Shown: piece after piece, positions 20,129-29,695 of the stretch
How the letters are laid out: every line of letters begins with the position of its first letter
How positions within the stretch are numbered: the stretch's first letter is position 1
Assembly (NCBI GenBank): GCA_012862575.1
Contig: BLSF01000014.1
Span: 558,001-622,000 of the forward strand
Reading direction: 5' to 3'
From: Parietichytrium sp. I65-24A
Taxonomy: Eukaryota > Sar > Bigyra > Thraustochytrida > Thraustochytriidae
DNA: 64,000 bases
Made by a program: the position numbers and the translations under genes
The notes under the pieces: generated by a model
Databases searched by the model: none
The model's input: the letters and a program-made list of their open reading frames with translations, nothing else
Told to the model about the DNA's origin: nothing

Positions 20129-22680
20129 CCTCTCTCTGTGTTTGTGTGTTTGTATGTGGTGTGTGCGCTGTGAAGGAAGGAAGGAAGGAAGGAAGGAGGG
20201 AAGGGGCGCGCGTACGCCGCAGTGTCCTCGCTTGGGGGTACGCGGAACGCGGTGTGCTTTGTTTGTTTATTGGTTTCTTGGTTGCTTTCTTGCTTGGTTT
20301 TCCTCACCTTTTCTTTTTTTTTGTGTGTTGCTTGCTTGCTTTCTTTAGGCTTCTTCCCTCTCACCAACTCTCACCATCTCTCTCTCTCTCTCTCCTCTCA
20401 GGAGACGTGCGACTCGGATGAGTAGCTGAGGGTAAGGTTGATTTAAGAGGTAGGTAGGCAGAGCTATGGGGTGTTAGGGCGGCGGGTGCGAGGTGTGCTG
20501 GTAGGGAGGGATGGAGATTAGCGTAGGAAGAGGTGGAGAGTGGTAGAAGGTGGGATAGGAAGGCGATAGGAAGGGTTGTGAGTGGCTGTAGCGGAGATTA
20601 GGGATTGTGAGTAAGCTTGAAATGTGAAATGTGGCAGCTTTTCTCGCTTCGTCCGCTACTCTCGCTCTCTCGCTCTGTCCAATGAAACATAATGATCCAA
20701 TGAATGATTCGAAATGATGATTCACATTCAATCGCACAAGATGGCACAAGAGTGAAAAAGTGTTTGGGAAAAGTGGAAGGGATCATTGAGAAAATGGGGA
20801 TCTCAACTAACCTGACGCTAAGACCAGTTCAGTACGGCCAAACACACACTAGTTGCGCCTACCGAATTCGATAGGCAAGCCCAGGGCAATTCCGTGTGCT
20901 AGGTTTATTACTGAGAGGCTTACCAGACCACGAGCGAGGGGAGACGAGGGCCTACTGAGCGTCTACCAGAATACTCTAGTGTCGCGCGGTGCAAAAATGG
21001 GCTGGCAGATAGCGAGTAGTCTTATGATTGGCTCGTATACGTCCAGTAAGGCTCTGTACACGCGAGTGTGTGGGTGAGTGCACGTGAGCGCAGGACTCCT
21101 ATTGAATGTGTTAATGTATTGGTAGCACTGCCCACGTTGAGAGGTCCGAAAGGGGTGGCGGGACGAGAGGGTTCTTAGAGGACGGATTTAAGTGGGTGAT
21201 AGAACACATATATAGTGACGGCTATGCCAAGAGGGTACAGACCTTGAGGCTTAGTGGACAGCTATCACTGAGACTAATCTCGGAAGAAATGGTGTGCGCC
21301 CAAAGAGCGTGTGGCACTTGGAGCAGGAATTGGCAAAGAGCTAATAAGAGCTAAGGAGGCTACTCCAGCGTCTAATATGAAAATGGTATCAGACGTTACA
21401 TCACACTATCCGGAGGTAGCTCTTTCTGATAGTTGCATAGTTGGCTTTCCCGGTCGATTTCTCGCAACTCCGTGCGACAGGGACATAGCGGTCAGCTTAG
21501 CTCGCAGTAGGACCTGTACTTCTGCCCTCACATGCATCCAAATAATACGACATAGGCGCCCGGTAGTAGCGCGTGCATTTGCACAGTTCGAAAAAGAGAA
21601 ATCAATCAAGCCAGACGACAGGTACGAATTCACGGCAACTGCGCTAACCTAAGAATCGAAAGGAGGAAGAAAAGAAGCCAGGAACACTGGTCACGGTTAC
21701 CGGTATGTATCTCTATAGGACTCCTCAAAAGAAAACAAAACAAACAGGAAAAGAGAACAAGGAGCTCTTCGTCTGTCAGACCGCCTTCGCGTTTGTAAAA
21801 GCCAGATGAGGCTATGGGGAGCTAGACCTAAATGGTAGTGTTTTCGTATCAGAATCCTTGAGGATGTGAGCTATGTGATCAGACTTCTCGTGGGGATTCT
21901 ACGGGAAAAAGTAAATTCTCAGAAAAGTTTCTAAGTAGGCCCAGGTTACAGTGGCCTTAACATTATGTATAGCAATGTGCGGAAAGTCAGGTAATTGTTC
22001 GCTACTGAAAATAATAGCCACAGGGGGATTGAAGGACTGTACAGAGGCTCTAATTTCCAGTGTAAAGGTTTGTGATGTCAAAGTTTTTTTCGAATTTTGC
22101 TGTCGAAGACTCTGAATGGGCAGGGCCTATTACTGTATACAGGTTTAACGGTAACCCCAGATCCAGAGCTTCTTACCTTCGAGAGGTAACCCAACCCAAG
22201 AAGCTCCCAGCAAAGTCCACTTCCTGCAAAGTGGCAAAACTTACTGCAGGTACTAAAATCAGTTTTTTGGAAAAAATTATCACCAGCTTTATGCAGGTAT
22301 TTAGATTGTTTAGTCGAGTGGTAGATAATACTATGGGAGGAACCCGAAGCACGTACAGCTCGTACACTGCATGGATCCGTTCTCGAAAGTGGTCGAAAGT
22401 CAGAGGATATACAGAGGAACGGCAGCACACAGCTGCATGAATACGAGGAGCACGGAGCCGGGAACCTTTTGAGAGTGTCAGTAAACAAATAACCGTTCTT
22501 CTGCCTTGACTCGTAGAGTTCGCTGGATCGATGATCCCAGGTATCCAAGGTATTCAAGGTATCTTTTTTCCATGTACAAAAAACTAAAAAATCTTCCTCT
22601 TCTTTGTTACTTGGTGTCATTGTTTTTGTGTTCGTAATTACAGCAGCTAACTTAAATTCAGAATTCAGCATTTTGAATGT
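20129..22680. other. Long spacer with microsatellites, no recognised gene
   Basis: It contains a (GAAG)n run at 20172-20204, a (TC)n run near 20378-20397 and GATTC/ATGATTC repeats near 20685-20725. Open stretches at 21311-21652 (+) and 22078-22671 (-) have no family-like features. Nothing else could be supported. Confidence 0.5.
20172..20204. repeat. (GAAG)n microsatellite in the 5' leader of the Tudor/ankyrin gene
   Basis: About seven GAAG units lie 45-75 bases upstream of the minus-strand ATG at 20128, probably within its 5' UTR. Confidence 0.85.
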
Positions 22681-24518
22681 TCAAGCGTACCACAAGATGA
22701 TACCCCCCTCGCTGTCAGCAGTTGCGAGCTGGCTACCAATCGGGCTCCAGGCAACACAGGTTACAGGCTTGGAGTGAGCGCGCTGGGAATATATGGACTG
22801 CCGCGACGTGATATTCCACATGTGCAGGCTCCCATCTTTGCCACCGCTCGCCGCTAAAAGCGCACCGTCGGGGTTGTACCCTGGACTAAAGCAGGCTTTG
22901 CTCCACAGCGGGTTCGCCGCATATTCCTGATGCGCGAGGTATTGAGGTGGTTCGTCATCTCGCGAAGCCCGCAGTACACCAAGGCGGTTATCCATGGAGC
23001 TTGTCAGAACAAGTTCGCCATCAAACGAGAACGCCACTGAGGTGATCAGGTTACTGTGCACCTCGGAGTGCACTGCAAGCTGCTTTGCTGTGCGCATGTC
23101 CCATAGTTTCACGGTCTTGTCTGCATGCCCTGAGACGAGCATATTCCCGTGGTCGTTGACATCTAGGGAAAGGCATTTCGAGAAGCTCTCTATAGTACGG
23201 AGGCAGTTCCCAGTTCCCACATCCCAGATCTTCAATTTTCTGCCACCTGACGCTGCGTGCCTGCAATCCGGCGTAAGCTTTCCAGACACCACGGTGCTAA
23301 AGTCCCCGATGAGTTTGTGTTGTAGCTCAAAAGGCCTCCCGCTCTCCGTCTGCTTCCAGATGTAGCACGATTTATCCGCTGTTGCAAGCACAAATCTGCC
23401 TTTAAAGTCCATACTGAGAATGGGCTGCCGTACCGAAATGCTCTGCTGCATTTTGGTTCGCCCCAAAGGAGACCAGAACTGGATTACGCCATCGCTCCCC
23501 GCGCTAGCCAGTACGGTGCCCTCGCTATTATACACAATGGCAGTCGTGAGAACCCCGCGGCTGTCCGACAAGATTGACCACTCTTTTGGAACGACTACGC
23601 CGACGTTAGAAACCCACATCCGGCTCACGCCCACTTCGCCGTCGCCAAGCCCGGCTTGATCGTGCTCCACCACTGCACCAGCATCGCCCCGCACCAATAC
23701 TGGCGCATCATTTAGTTCCGATGATGGAGGGTCGGGCAATGCGGAGACCTTATGCTGGAACCCATTTTGAGCAAGAAGGACATCATTCATCGCGTTCAAT
23801 GTCTCTGCCATCTTGATCTTCTCCTGAACAATTCTCTCCTCAAGATCTCCGTTCCTTGCAGCTAGGTCAAAATACTGCTCTTCCTTGCGCTGAAGCTCGG
23901 TCCGTGCTAGCTGCAGGTCGGAACTCAATTGTGTCACATTCTCTTGCGCCTTTTTCAAGCTGATTTCCAGCCGCTCCCTGGTCGACCGCTCCGAGCCGAG
24001 CTTTGCCTCACACTCTTCCAAAGCCCCCTGCGTAGCCTCTAGTTCATTACGCAGACGCAGCACTTGCCGCTGCAACTCGAAGGTGGAGCCATGAACCGAT
24101 GCAGGCACCTTTGCCTCCCCGTCTCCACTGCTTTCCGCCACCGGTGCGCTGTCATTGCCCCTTTGGCCTTGCTTGGCAAGGTCCTGTCCACATGATCAAA
24201 TCGTCACACGTCGCGTAAGAAGAATGAATGCATGAATCAATCCCTGAAATGGCAATGGCAATGGCAATGGCAATGGCAAAAGCCTTTGCCACTATCTTCC
24301 CCCAACTGCTGCATACTGGAGCTCTTTCTTTCTTTGTTTGTTTGTTTCTTTCTATTTTCTTTCTGTCTTTTCCTTCCTAGCACGTTGCGGGACGGCAAAC
24401 TTACCGAGTAGTTGGCAAACAGAAGAGCGAGCTCTTCAAAGCAAGAGGTTTGCCTCGCGTTTCGCCACTCTAGCCGCCTCAGGAGCAGCTCGTCCAGCTC
24501 ATCCTCGTCCATGCCCAT
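22681..24518 (-). CDS. ATG16: Autophagy protein ATG16 (coiled coil plus WD40), two exons
   Basis: Exon 1 is 24518-24405 and exon 2 is 24183-22681, separated by a 221-nt phase-0 intron with donor TCG|GTAAGT and acceptor GGACAG|GAC. The joined product is 538 residues. The N-terminus RRLEWRNARQTSCFEELALLF matches the ATG5-binding helix. A coiled coil at about residues 70-165 ends in EKIKMAETLNAMND, the ATG16 signature. A seven-bladed WD40 propeller follows from about residue 245 (blades with IQFW, IWDVG, KLWDMR, MWNIT, ILWYA). This is the long, ATG16L-like architecture of animals and plants. ATG16 scaffolds the ATG12-ATG5 conjugate that lipidates ATG8 on membranes. The intron holds an ATGGCA hexamer array. 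Very likely correct; the splice junction needs cDNA. Confidence 0.9.
24248..24278. repeat. (ATGGCA)n hexamer in the ATG16 intron
   Basis: Five tandem ATGGCA-type units lie inside the predicted intron 24184-24404, so length changes there would not affect the protein. Confidence 0.85.
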
Positions 24519-24971
24519 CGGCCCCTTCTCCTGTCGATCCCGCTACGGCCACGCGGCAGTCAACCGCACGCCGATATCGTGCCGCAGGGGGTCCGCGAGG
24601 ACACACCTTTTCGCCGAGGAATGTTCCGGGCCCTTTCCTTTCCTCACAATTCTCACAATCTTCACTTGAAGATGAGCAGTCAGACTTCCCGACTGACAGA
24701 TTCGCGTAGATAGTAGCACGTAGCTAGGATATACAATAGTATTTCGCCCGCAAAAGCCCCACGGACTTGGTCATTTTTCCATTTCGTCAGTGCTGTTGCA
24801 CTGACGAGAGTGGCAAGCGAGTACAGCTTCGAAACGGCTCGAAACGGCCGCCGTTACGCTGACTACGTAACGGCGGTGAGTCTTGACGGTCAAGAGCGAG
24901 CGTGCGCGGCCGCCGCGGCTGCGTCGGGGTTAGGGTTGGGCTGAAGCTGAAGCTGAAGGAAGTAAGGGGAG
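24519..24971. other. Bidirectional promoter region between ATG16 and the JmjC gene
   Basis: A 453-base spacer between divergent start codons. It contains a short inverted repeat around 24786-24806 (CAGTGCTGTTGCACTG) and a CG-rich part from 24838. No coding signal. Confidence 0.5.
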
Positions 24972-26366
24972 ATGAGGACGAGTGTCTTGGTGACACTGTT
25001 CGGAGCTCTTTGCGGCGAGTTCGGAACCGGCCAAGATAGTGGCGGAATAGATGGCAGCAACGTGGGCCCCGCGGAAGAGGAGAGTGGGTTCCAAAAGGCA
25101 GAAGAATGTGGCGCCGGTGGCGTGCAAGGCCCGATCAGGTACGTGTGGGAGGACGGGAAACGCGACGCAGAATGGGCAGTGAAACTCGGGGCGCCCGTGG
25201 TGTTCGAGAATGCGCCATCCGACGCGTGGGGTATCCGAGGCGCGGACTGGAAACAGCTGATTAGCACGCTTGGAGACGAGAACGGAATGGTGAGAAATGT
25301 ATTCGCTTCGGACGAAAGTGAGGTGCTGTACTATAATCCAGCAATGCCGATGGCAAATGGCAGAGCGCTAAAATGGGTACCAAAGTTTCGCCACATCGAC
25401 ATGCCACGGCATCGCCTAGCGCAAGCCATCGGGGTTGGTTCGTCACAGATCGAGCAGTCCGAGAGAGGTGACATCCCTGACCTAGATGCGTTCAACTTTT
25501 CATGCTATTACTACAGCGCACAGGTGGGCAAGGAACTCAGCCTGGGGCACTTCGCGAGCTTGATGAGTGGTGAAAACGTAACCTTCTTCCAGTCAAACCC
25601 GTCCAGCGCAAAGGTCCATCTTTGGCTAGGCATGGCAAACGTCACTGCCAGAACACACTATGATACTTATCACAATTTTTACGTTCAGCTCCTTGGCAGA
25701 AAGCAATTCAAGCTCTACCCGCCACGGGTCTGGAAGGATTTGAATCTTTTTCCAGCGATCCATCCTAGCGCAAGGCAAAGCCAGCTGGGTTCCGACTCCC
25801 TGATATTAAAATCTTTGGATCCGCTCGTCATTGTCCTCGAACCTGGCCAAGTGCTCTACCTTCCACCATACTGGTTCCACGAGGTAACAGCTGTTGACGC
25901 TTCAGCATCCGTCAACGTGTGGACAGACTCTATCGATGGGAAGCTTGGCAACCGCCTTAACGCTATGGCTGTTCCATTCGTAAGCGATTCCCGCTGGAGT
26001 CAAGTACAGGTAAACGCCGCCGCGTTTGAGATGACTCGCCAGCTCGTACTCCTTCTTCCTGGCCTCCAAGTTGCTTTGCAAAGTTCTTTGAGCTCACAAC
26101 TGTTGCCGCTCTTCGAAGACACCGAGTTTCACGAGAAATCACGTCTTTGCAAACACCTGAGCGAAGAGGCATCGCGAATTCCTTCACAGCTCCATGAAGC
26201 CTTGTCTAAGCATGTTACGGTGCTAGCCGAAATGCTCAAGAGTTTCTCGTCCGAATCCATTCGAGATATCGTATTTGTAACCTTTTTGCATGGCATCGCG
26301 AACTGGAGCTTCGGGCCAGACCTAGCCACGCCTTATCTGCAGTGCATAGAGGAGTCCTTGCTTTGA
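24972..26366 (+). CDS. JmjC/cupin_8 dioxygenase with signal peptide
   Basis: A 464-residue protein. A hydrophobic N-terminus (MRTSVLVTLFGALCGEFGTG) looks like a signal peptide. The catalytic half has the 2-oxoglutarate/Fe(II) facial triad H229-x-D231 (THYDTYHNFYVQLLG) and H303 (LPPYWFHEV), with K244 or K247 as possible 2-oxoglutarate anchors, in the style of FIH and JMJD7/8-type protein hydroxylases. C-terminal helices (about 335-464) could form the dimerisation bundle. Family members hydroxylate Asn, Lys or His of proteins, or demethylate. A signal peptide suggests ER-lumenal or secreted work, as known for human JMJD8. The target is not predictable. The start is the first ATG. High confidence in fold, moderate in secretion. 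Confidence 0.85.
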   Translation: MRTSVLVTLFGALCGEFGTGQDSGGIDGSNVGPAEEESGFQKAEECGAGGVQGPIRYVWEDGKRDAEWAVKLGAPVVFENAPSDAWGIRGADWKQLISTLGDENGMVRNVFASDESEVLYYNPAMPMANGRALKWVPKFRHIDMPRHRLAQAIGVGSSQIEQSERGDIPDLDAFNFSCYYYSAQVGKELSLGHFASLMSGENVTFFQSNPSSAKVHLWLGMANVTARTHYDTYHNFYVQLLGRKQFKLYPPRVWKDLNLFPAIHPSARQSQLGSDSLILKSLDPLVIVLEPGQVLYLPPYWFHEVTAVDASASVNVWTDSIDGKLGNRLNAMAVPFVSDSRWSQVQVNAAAFEMTRQLVLLLPGLQVALQSSLSSQLLPLFEDTEFHEKSRLCKHLSEEASRIPSQLHEALSKHVTVLAEMLKSFSSESIRDIVFVTFLHGIANWSFGPDLATPYLQCIEESLL

Positions 26367-26942
26367 ACGCCCATCTTCGTGCTCCTGATCATACCCAATC
26401 GAACTCAAATTTTCATCTGTTCCCAACCCCCTGTTTCATTTCATCTCACGTGACTCGAGCGCTCTCACTGTTCAGTTCCATGACTTCAACTTTTACAAAG
26501 AAGAAAAACAGTCCACTATCCAAAACAACGCGTAACAACCACGCTTTGCGCTCTGTCCAAACGAATCAAATGCAATCAATCTCGTGTGCATCAAATGCAA
26601 TCAAATCCTTCGCGTCTCGATACCGGTGCTGACAGTGAGTACCAGTACTCAGTACAATGTGTACACCATGCCATCCATCATGATCATTCATGGCATGTAC
26701 CGGTACCAGTACTCAGTGTACTCAGAAGCTCAACTCCAGAATGGGGTGCCTCACGCCACCTTCGTTGTGAGGGGCAGCAGACCTACGTGGTGCACCAGAT
26801 ACCGGAATATTTGCGAAACGCTTTTGCTTCGGTGTATTATCGTGCAATAAGATACGAAATATGATAAGACCAAATTATATAGAAATCTATGGTGATCTGA
26901 TTGACAGTGAATTGGGTGACACATGCAACGTGACCTCACATG
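26367..26942. other. Spacer with clustered AGTACT and GGTACC palindromes
   Basis: Converging 3' flanks. CCAGTACTCAGTACA lies at about 26641-26656 and GGTACCAGTACTCAGTG at 26701-26718, with a CATGATCATTCATGGCATG stretch between. No gene seen. Confidence 0.5.
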
Positions 26943-27674
26943 TCAAGTCACGTCTGGTCGATATCTCTTGCACTGCTCCTCACCAGCTGGTCTACACCGC
27001 TGCTCCGGGCTTCGCTCAGCTAAGCGCTTTGAGCGCCTTGGCGATGAGCTCTCTGCGACATTCTTTGAACCAATGGAAGCCGACGGGCTGGTGGGTTCTT
27101 CAAAGTCGTAGTTCAAGTATGAGAGCCATTCTTGTGAAGCTTTTGCTTCTGCATCTTTCAATGCTTCCATCCTTGTAGTGAAACAAAGAAGATCGCTATC
27201 GTTGAAGCCAAGCCGTGGCGTGCCCATTTGTACAGCGCTGAGAAGTTCATTGTCCCAGCGATAAAATTTTTTGAGCCATTCAGGCTGAAACTTAGGATAG
27301 ATCTTGATGAGAGTGTGAGCAATGGACCCGTTCCGCCGATGCCCAATGTGCCAATATACTGATGCCTCGTCCATCGGAAGGAAACTGTATGCGAAAATAT
27401 CTTCGGAGCTAATGGTGACTTGCTCTTGCGCCAGAGAAGCGCTTGAAACAATCACTTGCAACAAAAACCCTGACGGACTGCCATCTCTTCTCTTGGGCCT
27501 GATTCGAATGGTGGGGAGCACAAACTCTGTGCCCAGGAGCTCATCAAGATACGAGGCTTCAAAGCAAATCTGAGTGTCCCCCGTTTCACTAAATTGGAGA
27601 ACTGCGCTGGCAAGGAACTCAATCGTGTTGCCTCGTTTTACATTCGACGGATCATAGAGTTTTGGATTCAGCAT
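26943..27674 (-). CDS. Unknown protein, possibly 5'-truncated by assembly gap
   Basis: A 243-residue reading from the ATG at 27674. The frame remains open upstream into the run of Ns that starts at 27701, so the true start may lie in or beyond the gap. I recognise no family. The middle is a mixed alpha/beta region (QPEWLKKFYRWDNELL, VYWHIGHRRNG) and the C-terminus is Ser/Arg-rich with a nuclear-localisation-like cluster SPRRSKRLAERS. Codon use and amino-acid composition look like a real gene. Function unknown. Confidence 0.6.
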   Translation of the reverse strand: MLNPKLYDPSNVKRGNTIEFLASAVLQFSETGDTQICFEASYLDELLGTEFVLPTIRIRPKRRDGSPSGFLLQVIVSSASLAQEQVTISSEDIFAYSFLPMDEASVYWHIGHRRNGSIAHTLIKIYPKFQPEWLKKFYRWDNELLSAVQMGTPRLGFNDSDLLCFTTRMEALKDAEAKASQEWLSYLNYDFEEPTSPSASIGSKNVAESSSPRRSKRLAERSPEQRCRPAGEEQCKRYRPDVT

Positions 27675-27700
27675 CAATTTTTTAAATGTCGTTATCTCTC

Positions 27701-27994
27701 NNNNNNNNNNNNNNNNNNNNNNNNNNNNNNNNNNNNNNNNNNNNNNNNNNNNNNNNNNNNNNNNNNNNNNNNNNNNNNNNNNNNNNNNNNNNNNNNNNNN
27801 NNNNNNNNNNNNNNNNNNNNNNNNNNNNNNNNNNNNNNNNNNNNNNNNNNNNNNNNNNNNNNNNNNNNNNNNNNNNNNNNNNNNNNNNNNNNNNNNNNNN
27901 NNNNNNNNNNNNNNNNNNNNNNNNNNNNNNNNNNNNNNNNNNNNNNNNNNNNNNNNNNNNNNNNNNNNNNNNNNNNNNNNNNNNNNNNNNNNNN
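27701..27994. other. Assembly gap (294 Ns)
   Basis: A run of undetermined bases, followed directly by seven Cs at 27995-28001. It separates the unknown gene from the 3' end of the cupredoxin-fold gene. Between 27995 and 28183 only 3' flank is seen. Confidence 0.99.
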
Positions 27995-28183
27995 CCCCCC
28001 CTCCGAAAACAGCACAGAGTCAAATATAAATAACATTGTTTTCGCGGTTTGTAGTTGACTACAAGGTTTGAATCGTTGTGCGGCCAGCCGACACACCAGT
28101 TGCCATGCAATCCTCGCTGAACAATCTCAAAAAGAAAGAGAAATTTCCCTTTGCGGTGAATCGGCCAGACAATCAAAACGCCA

Positions 28184-29695
28184 TCAGACTGCCGGCGAAG
28201 CCCTAAGCGCAACCTCATTCCAGCGAGAGCAGAGAAATCGCTGTGCAGCGTCGAAATCAAAGTTCCCGCGGCCCGAATTTTTGATCACTTGATCACTACG
28301 CACACTTTCAGGTTGGGGTGCTCCAGAATTTACTCCCGCAGGACTGCCGGCTTGCTCCTGTTGAGCAGAAGGCAGTTGCTGCGGGGACCTTGGGGCGGAG
28401 ACTGGCTTTGTTTGCGGCTGCTGCCCCTGAGAACCTTCAGGAACGGTCGACTTATTCGACGCGCGACGCTCGTGATTGCGGCCCTTCGGATCTTCTTGCT
28501 TGGACCGATTCTTCTTTCTCGAATTGCGCTTCGACTTGGCGCGAGTTCCACTTTGATTTTGTGCAGCCGCTGATTGCTGTTGCTGCTGTTGTGGCACAGG
28601 CTGCTTTGGCTTTCGCCTCTTCTTTCGCACAATGTCCACCCAACCCTCATCATCGTCCAAATTGATATTTTCAATGCCATCGTCCGCAGGGTTTACGTCC
28701 GGTCTACGCGTAACTGCCTTCGTCGCGGCCGGTTCCGGAGAAGCCACCGTAGCGGTCAAAGCCTCCGTTGGCTGTCTTGAGTCTAATTGCTGATCGGCCC
28801 AATTTGCCGGGCTGCTGGAGCGGTTTTCTTCCACGCTCGACTCTTCTGACGCCTCAAAGGTATGTTCAGAGGCGGCGTCAAATTCCTTACAAGTGTCGTG
28901 ATCAGAGTGGTCATGAGAGGAGAACTCCACTCCATCAAAAGACTCGGCAGCATCCCTGGGCTGTTCTTCTTCTTCTTCTTCTTCTTCATGTGCGCCAACT
29001 TGCACGGCCTCTTCGCTTTCGTCAGAGCTGTCGTCAGTGTCCGTGTGTTTGGACTCTGACGTAGGCGGCAGAGATACCTGTGAAAGGTCAACTCCCGCCT
29101 TCTTCTTTGGCGACCCGGATTTTCGTTTTTTGGTGCTGGTGACAGTCGCAGAAGGGAGACTCTCTTGCCACCACAAGTTGGAAGTAGAGGGCGAAGATTT
29201 CTTCTTCTTCTTCTTCTTTTCCTCTGATTCCAGCTCTTGTATAAGTGCTTCGAGGTCTGCGTAGGAGCTGTCCGTGGAGTCGCCAGGACTATTATCTACC
29301 ACCTGAACGAATCCACTCATGAACGCATAATTTGAACAATAAAACTCGTACTCCCCAGGTTCGTTGAACGTCATAGTGAACGTGTCCCCTACGTGCAGCT
29401 CCGGGGAAGACGTGAAGCCATTGCCCACGAGCACGATGCGGTGCGGTGGGTCATCCCTGCTGAATATCGACATGGGGATCACCGACCAGGTCACCTTGGC
29501 GCCCTTTCTGACCACCACTCTGTTTGGCACAAACTGAAACTTGACCAGCTGAATCATCGCGCTCTGCTCTGGCACCCTTCGCCTTCCCTGTGCAACTGCA
29601 GCCGCCGACGCTATGTTGGCAACAGCGGCCGCGGCCTTGCGCTTCTCATGTTTCGCCTTGAGCCGCGCCACGGTGCGCTCCCTAGTCAGCGACAT
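28184..29695 (-). CDS. Cupredoxin-fold protein with disordered nuclear-type tail
   Basis: A 503-residue protein. After a basic Ala-rich N-terminus without a signal peptide (residues 1-45), residues 48-134 form a cupredoxin domain: FQFVPNRVVVRKGAKVTW, then H85, and a C-terminal EFYCSNYAFMSGFVQV. In amicyanin-like blue copper proteins the last loop is C-x2-H-x2-M. Here it is C120-x2-Y123-x2-M126, so one His ligand is replaced by Tyr. The remaining 370 residues are low-complexity: Lys runs (EEKKKKKKKSS), acidic runs, a poly-Gln, and KRNSRKKNRSK clusters that look like nuclear or nucleolar signals, with a conserved-looking DDDEGWVDIVRKKRR element at about 355. The start is the first ATG. Copper binding is doubtful. 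Confidence 0.75.
   Translation of the reverse strand: MSLTRERTVARLKAKHEKRKAAAAVANIASAAAVAQGRRRVPEQSAMIQLVKFQFVPNRVVVRKGAKVTWSVIPMSIFSRDDPPHRIVLVGNGFTSSPELHVGDTFTMTFNEPGEYEFYCSNYAFMSGFVQVVDNSPGDSTDSSYADLEALIQELESEEKKKKKKKSSPSTSNLWWQESLPSATVTSTKKRKSGSPKKKAGVDLSQVSLPPTSESKHTDTDDSSDESEEAVQVGAHEEEEEEEEQPRDAAESFDGVEFSSHDHSDHDTCKEFDAASEHTFEASEESSVEENRSSSPANWADQQLDSRQPTEALTATVASPEPAATKAVTRRPDVNPADDGIENINLDDDEGWVDIVRKKRRKPKQPVPQQQQQQSAAAQNQSGTRAKSKRNSRKKNRSKQEDPKGRNHERRASNKSTVPEGSQGQQPQTKPVSAPRSPQQLPSAQQEQAGSPAGVNSGAPQPESVRSDQVIKNSGRGNFDFDAAQRFLCSRWNEVALRASPAV

Noticed and set aside
21311-22671. Medium-sized open readings on both strands
   Set aside because: Composition is not protein-like, they overlap on opposite strands and no motif or splice pattern supports them.
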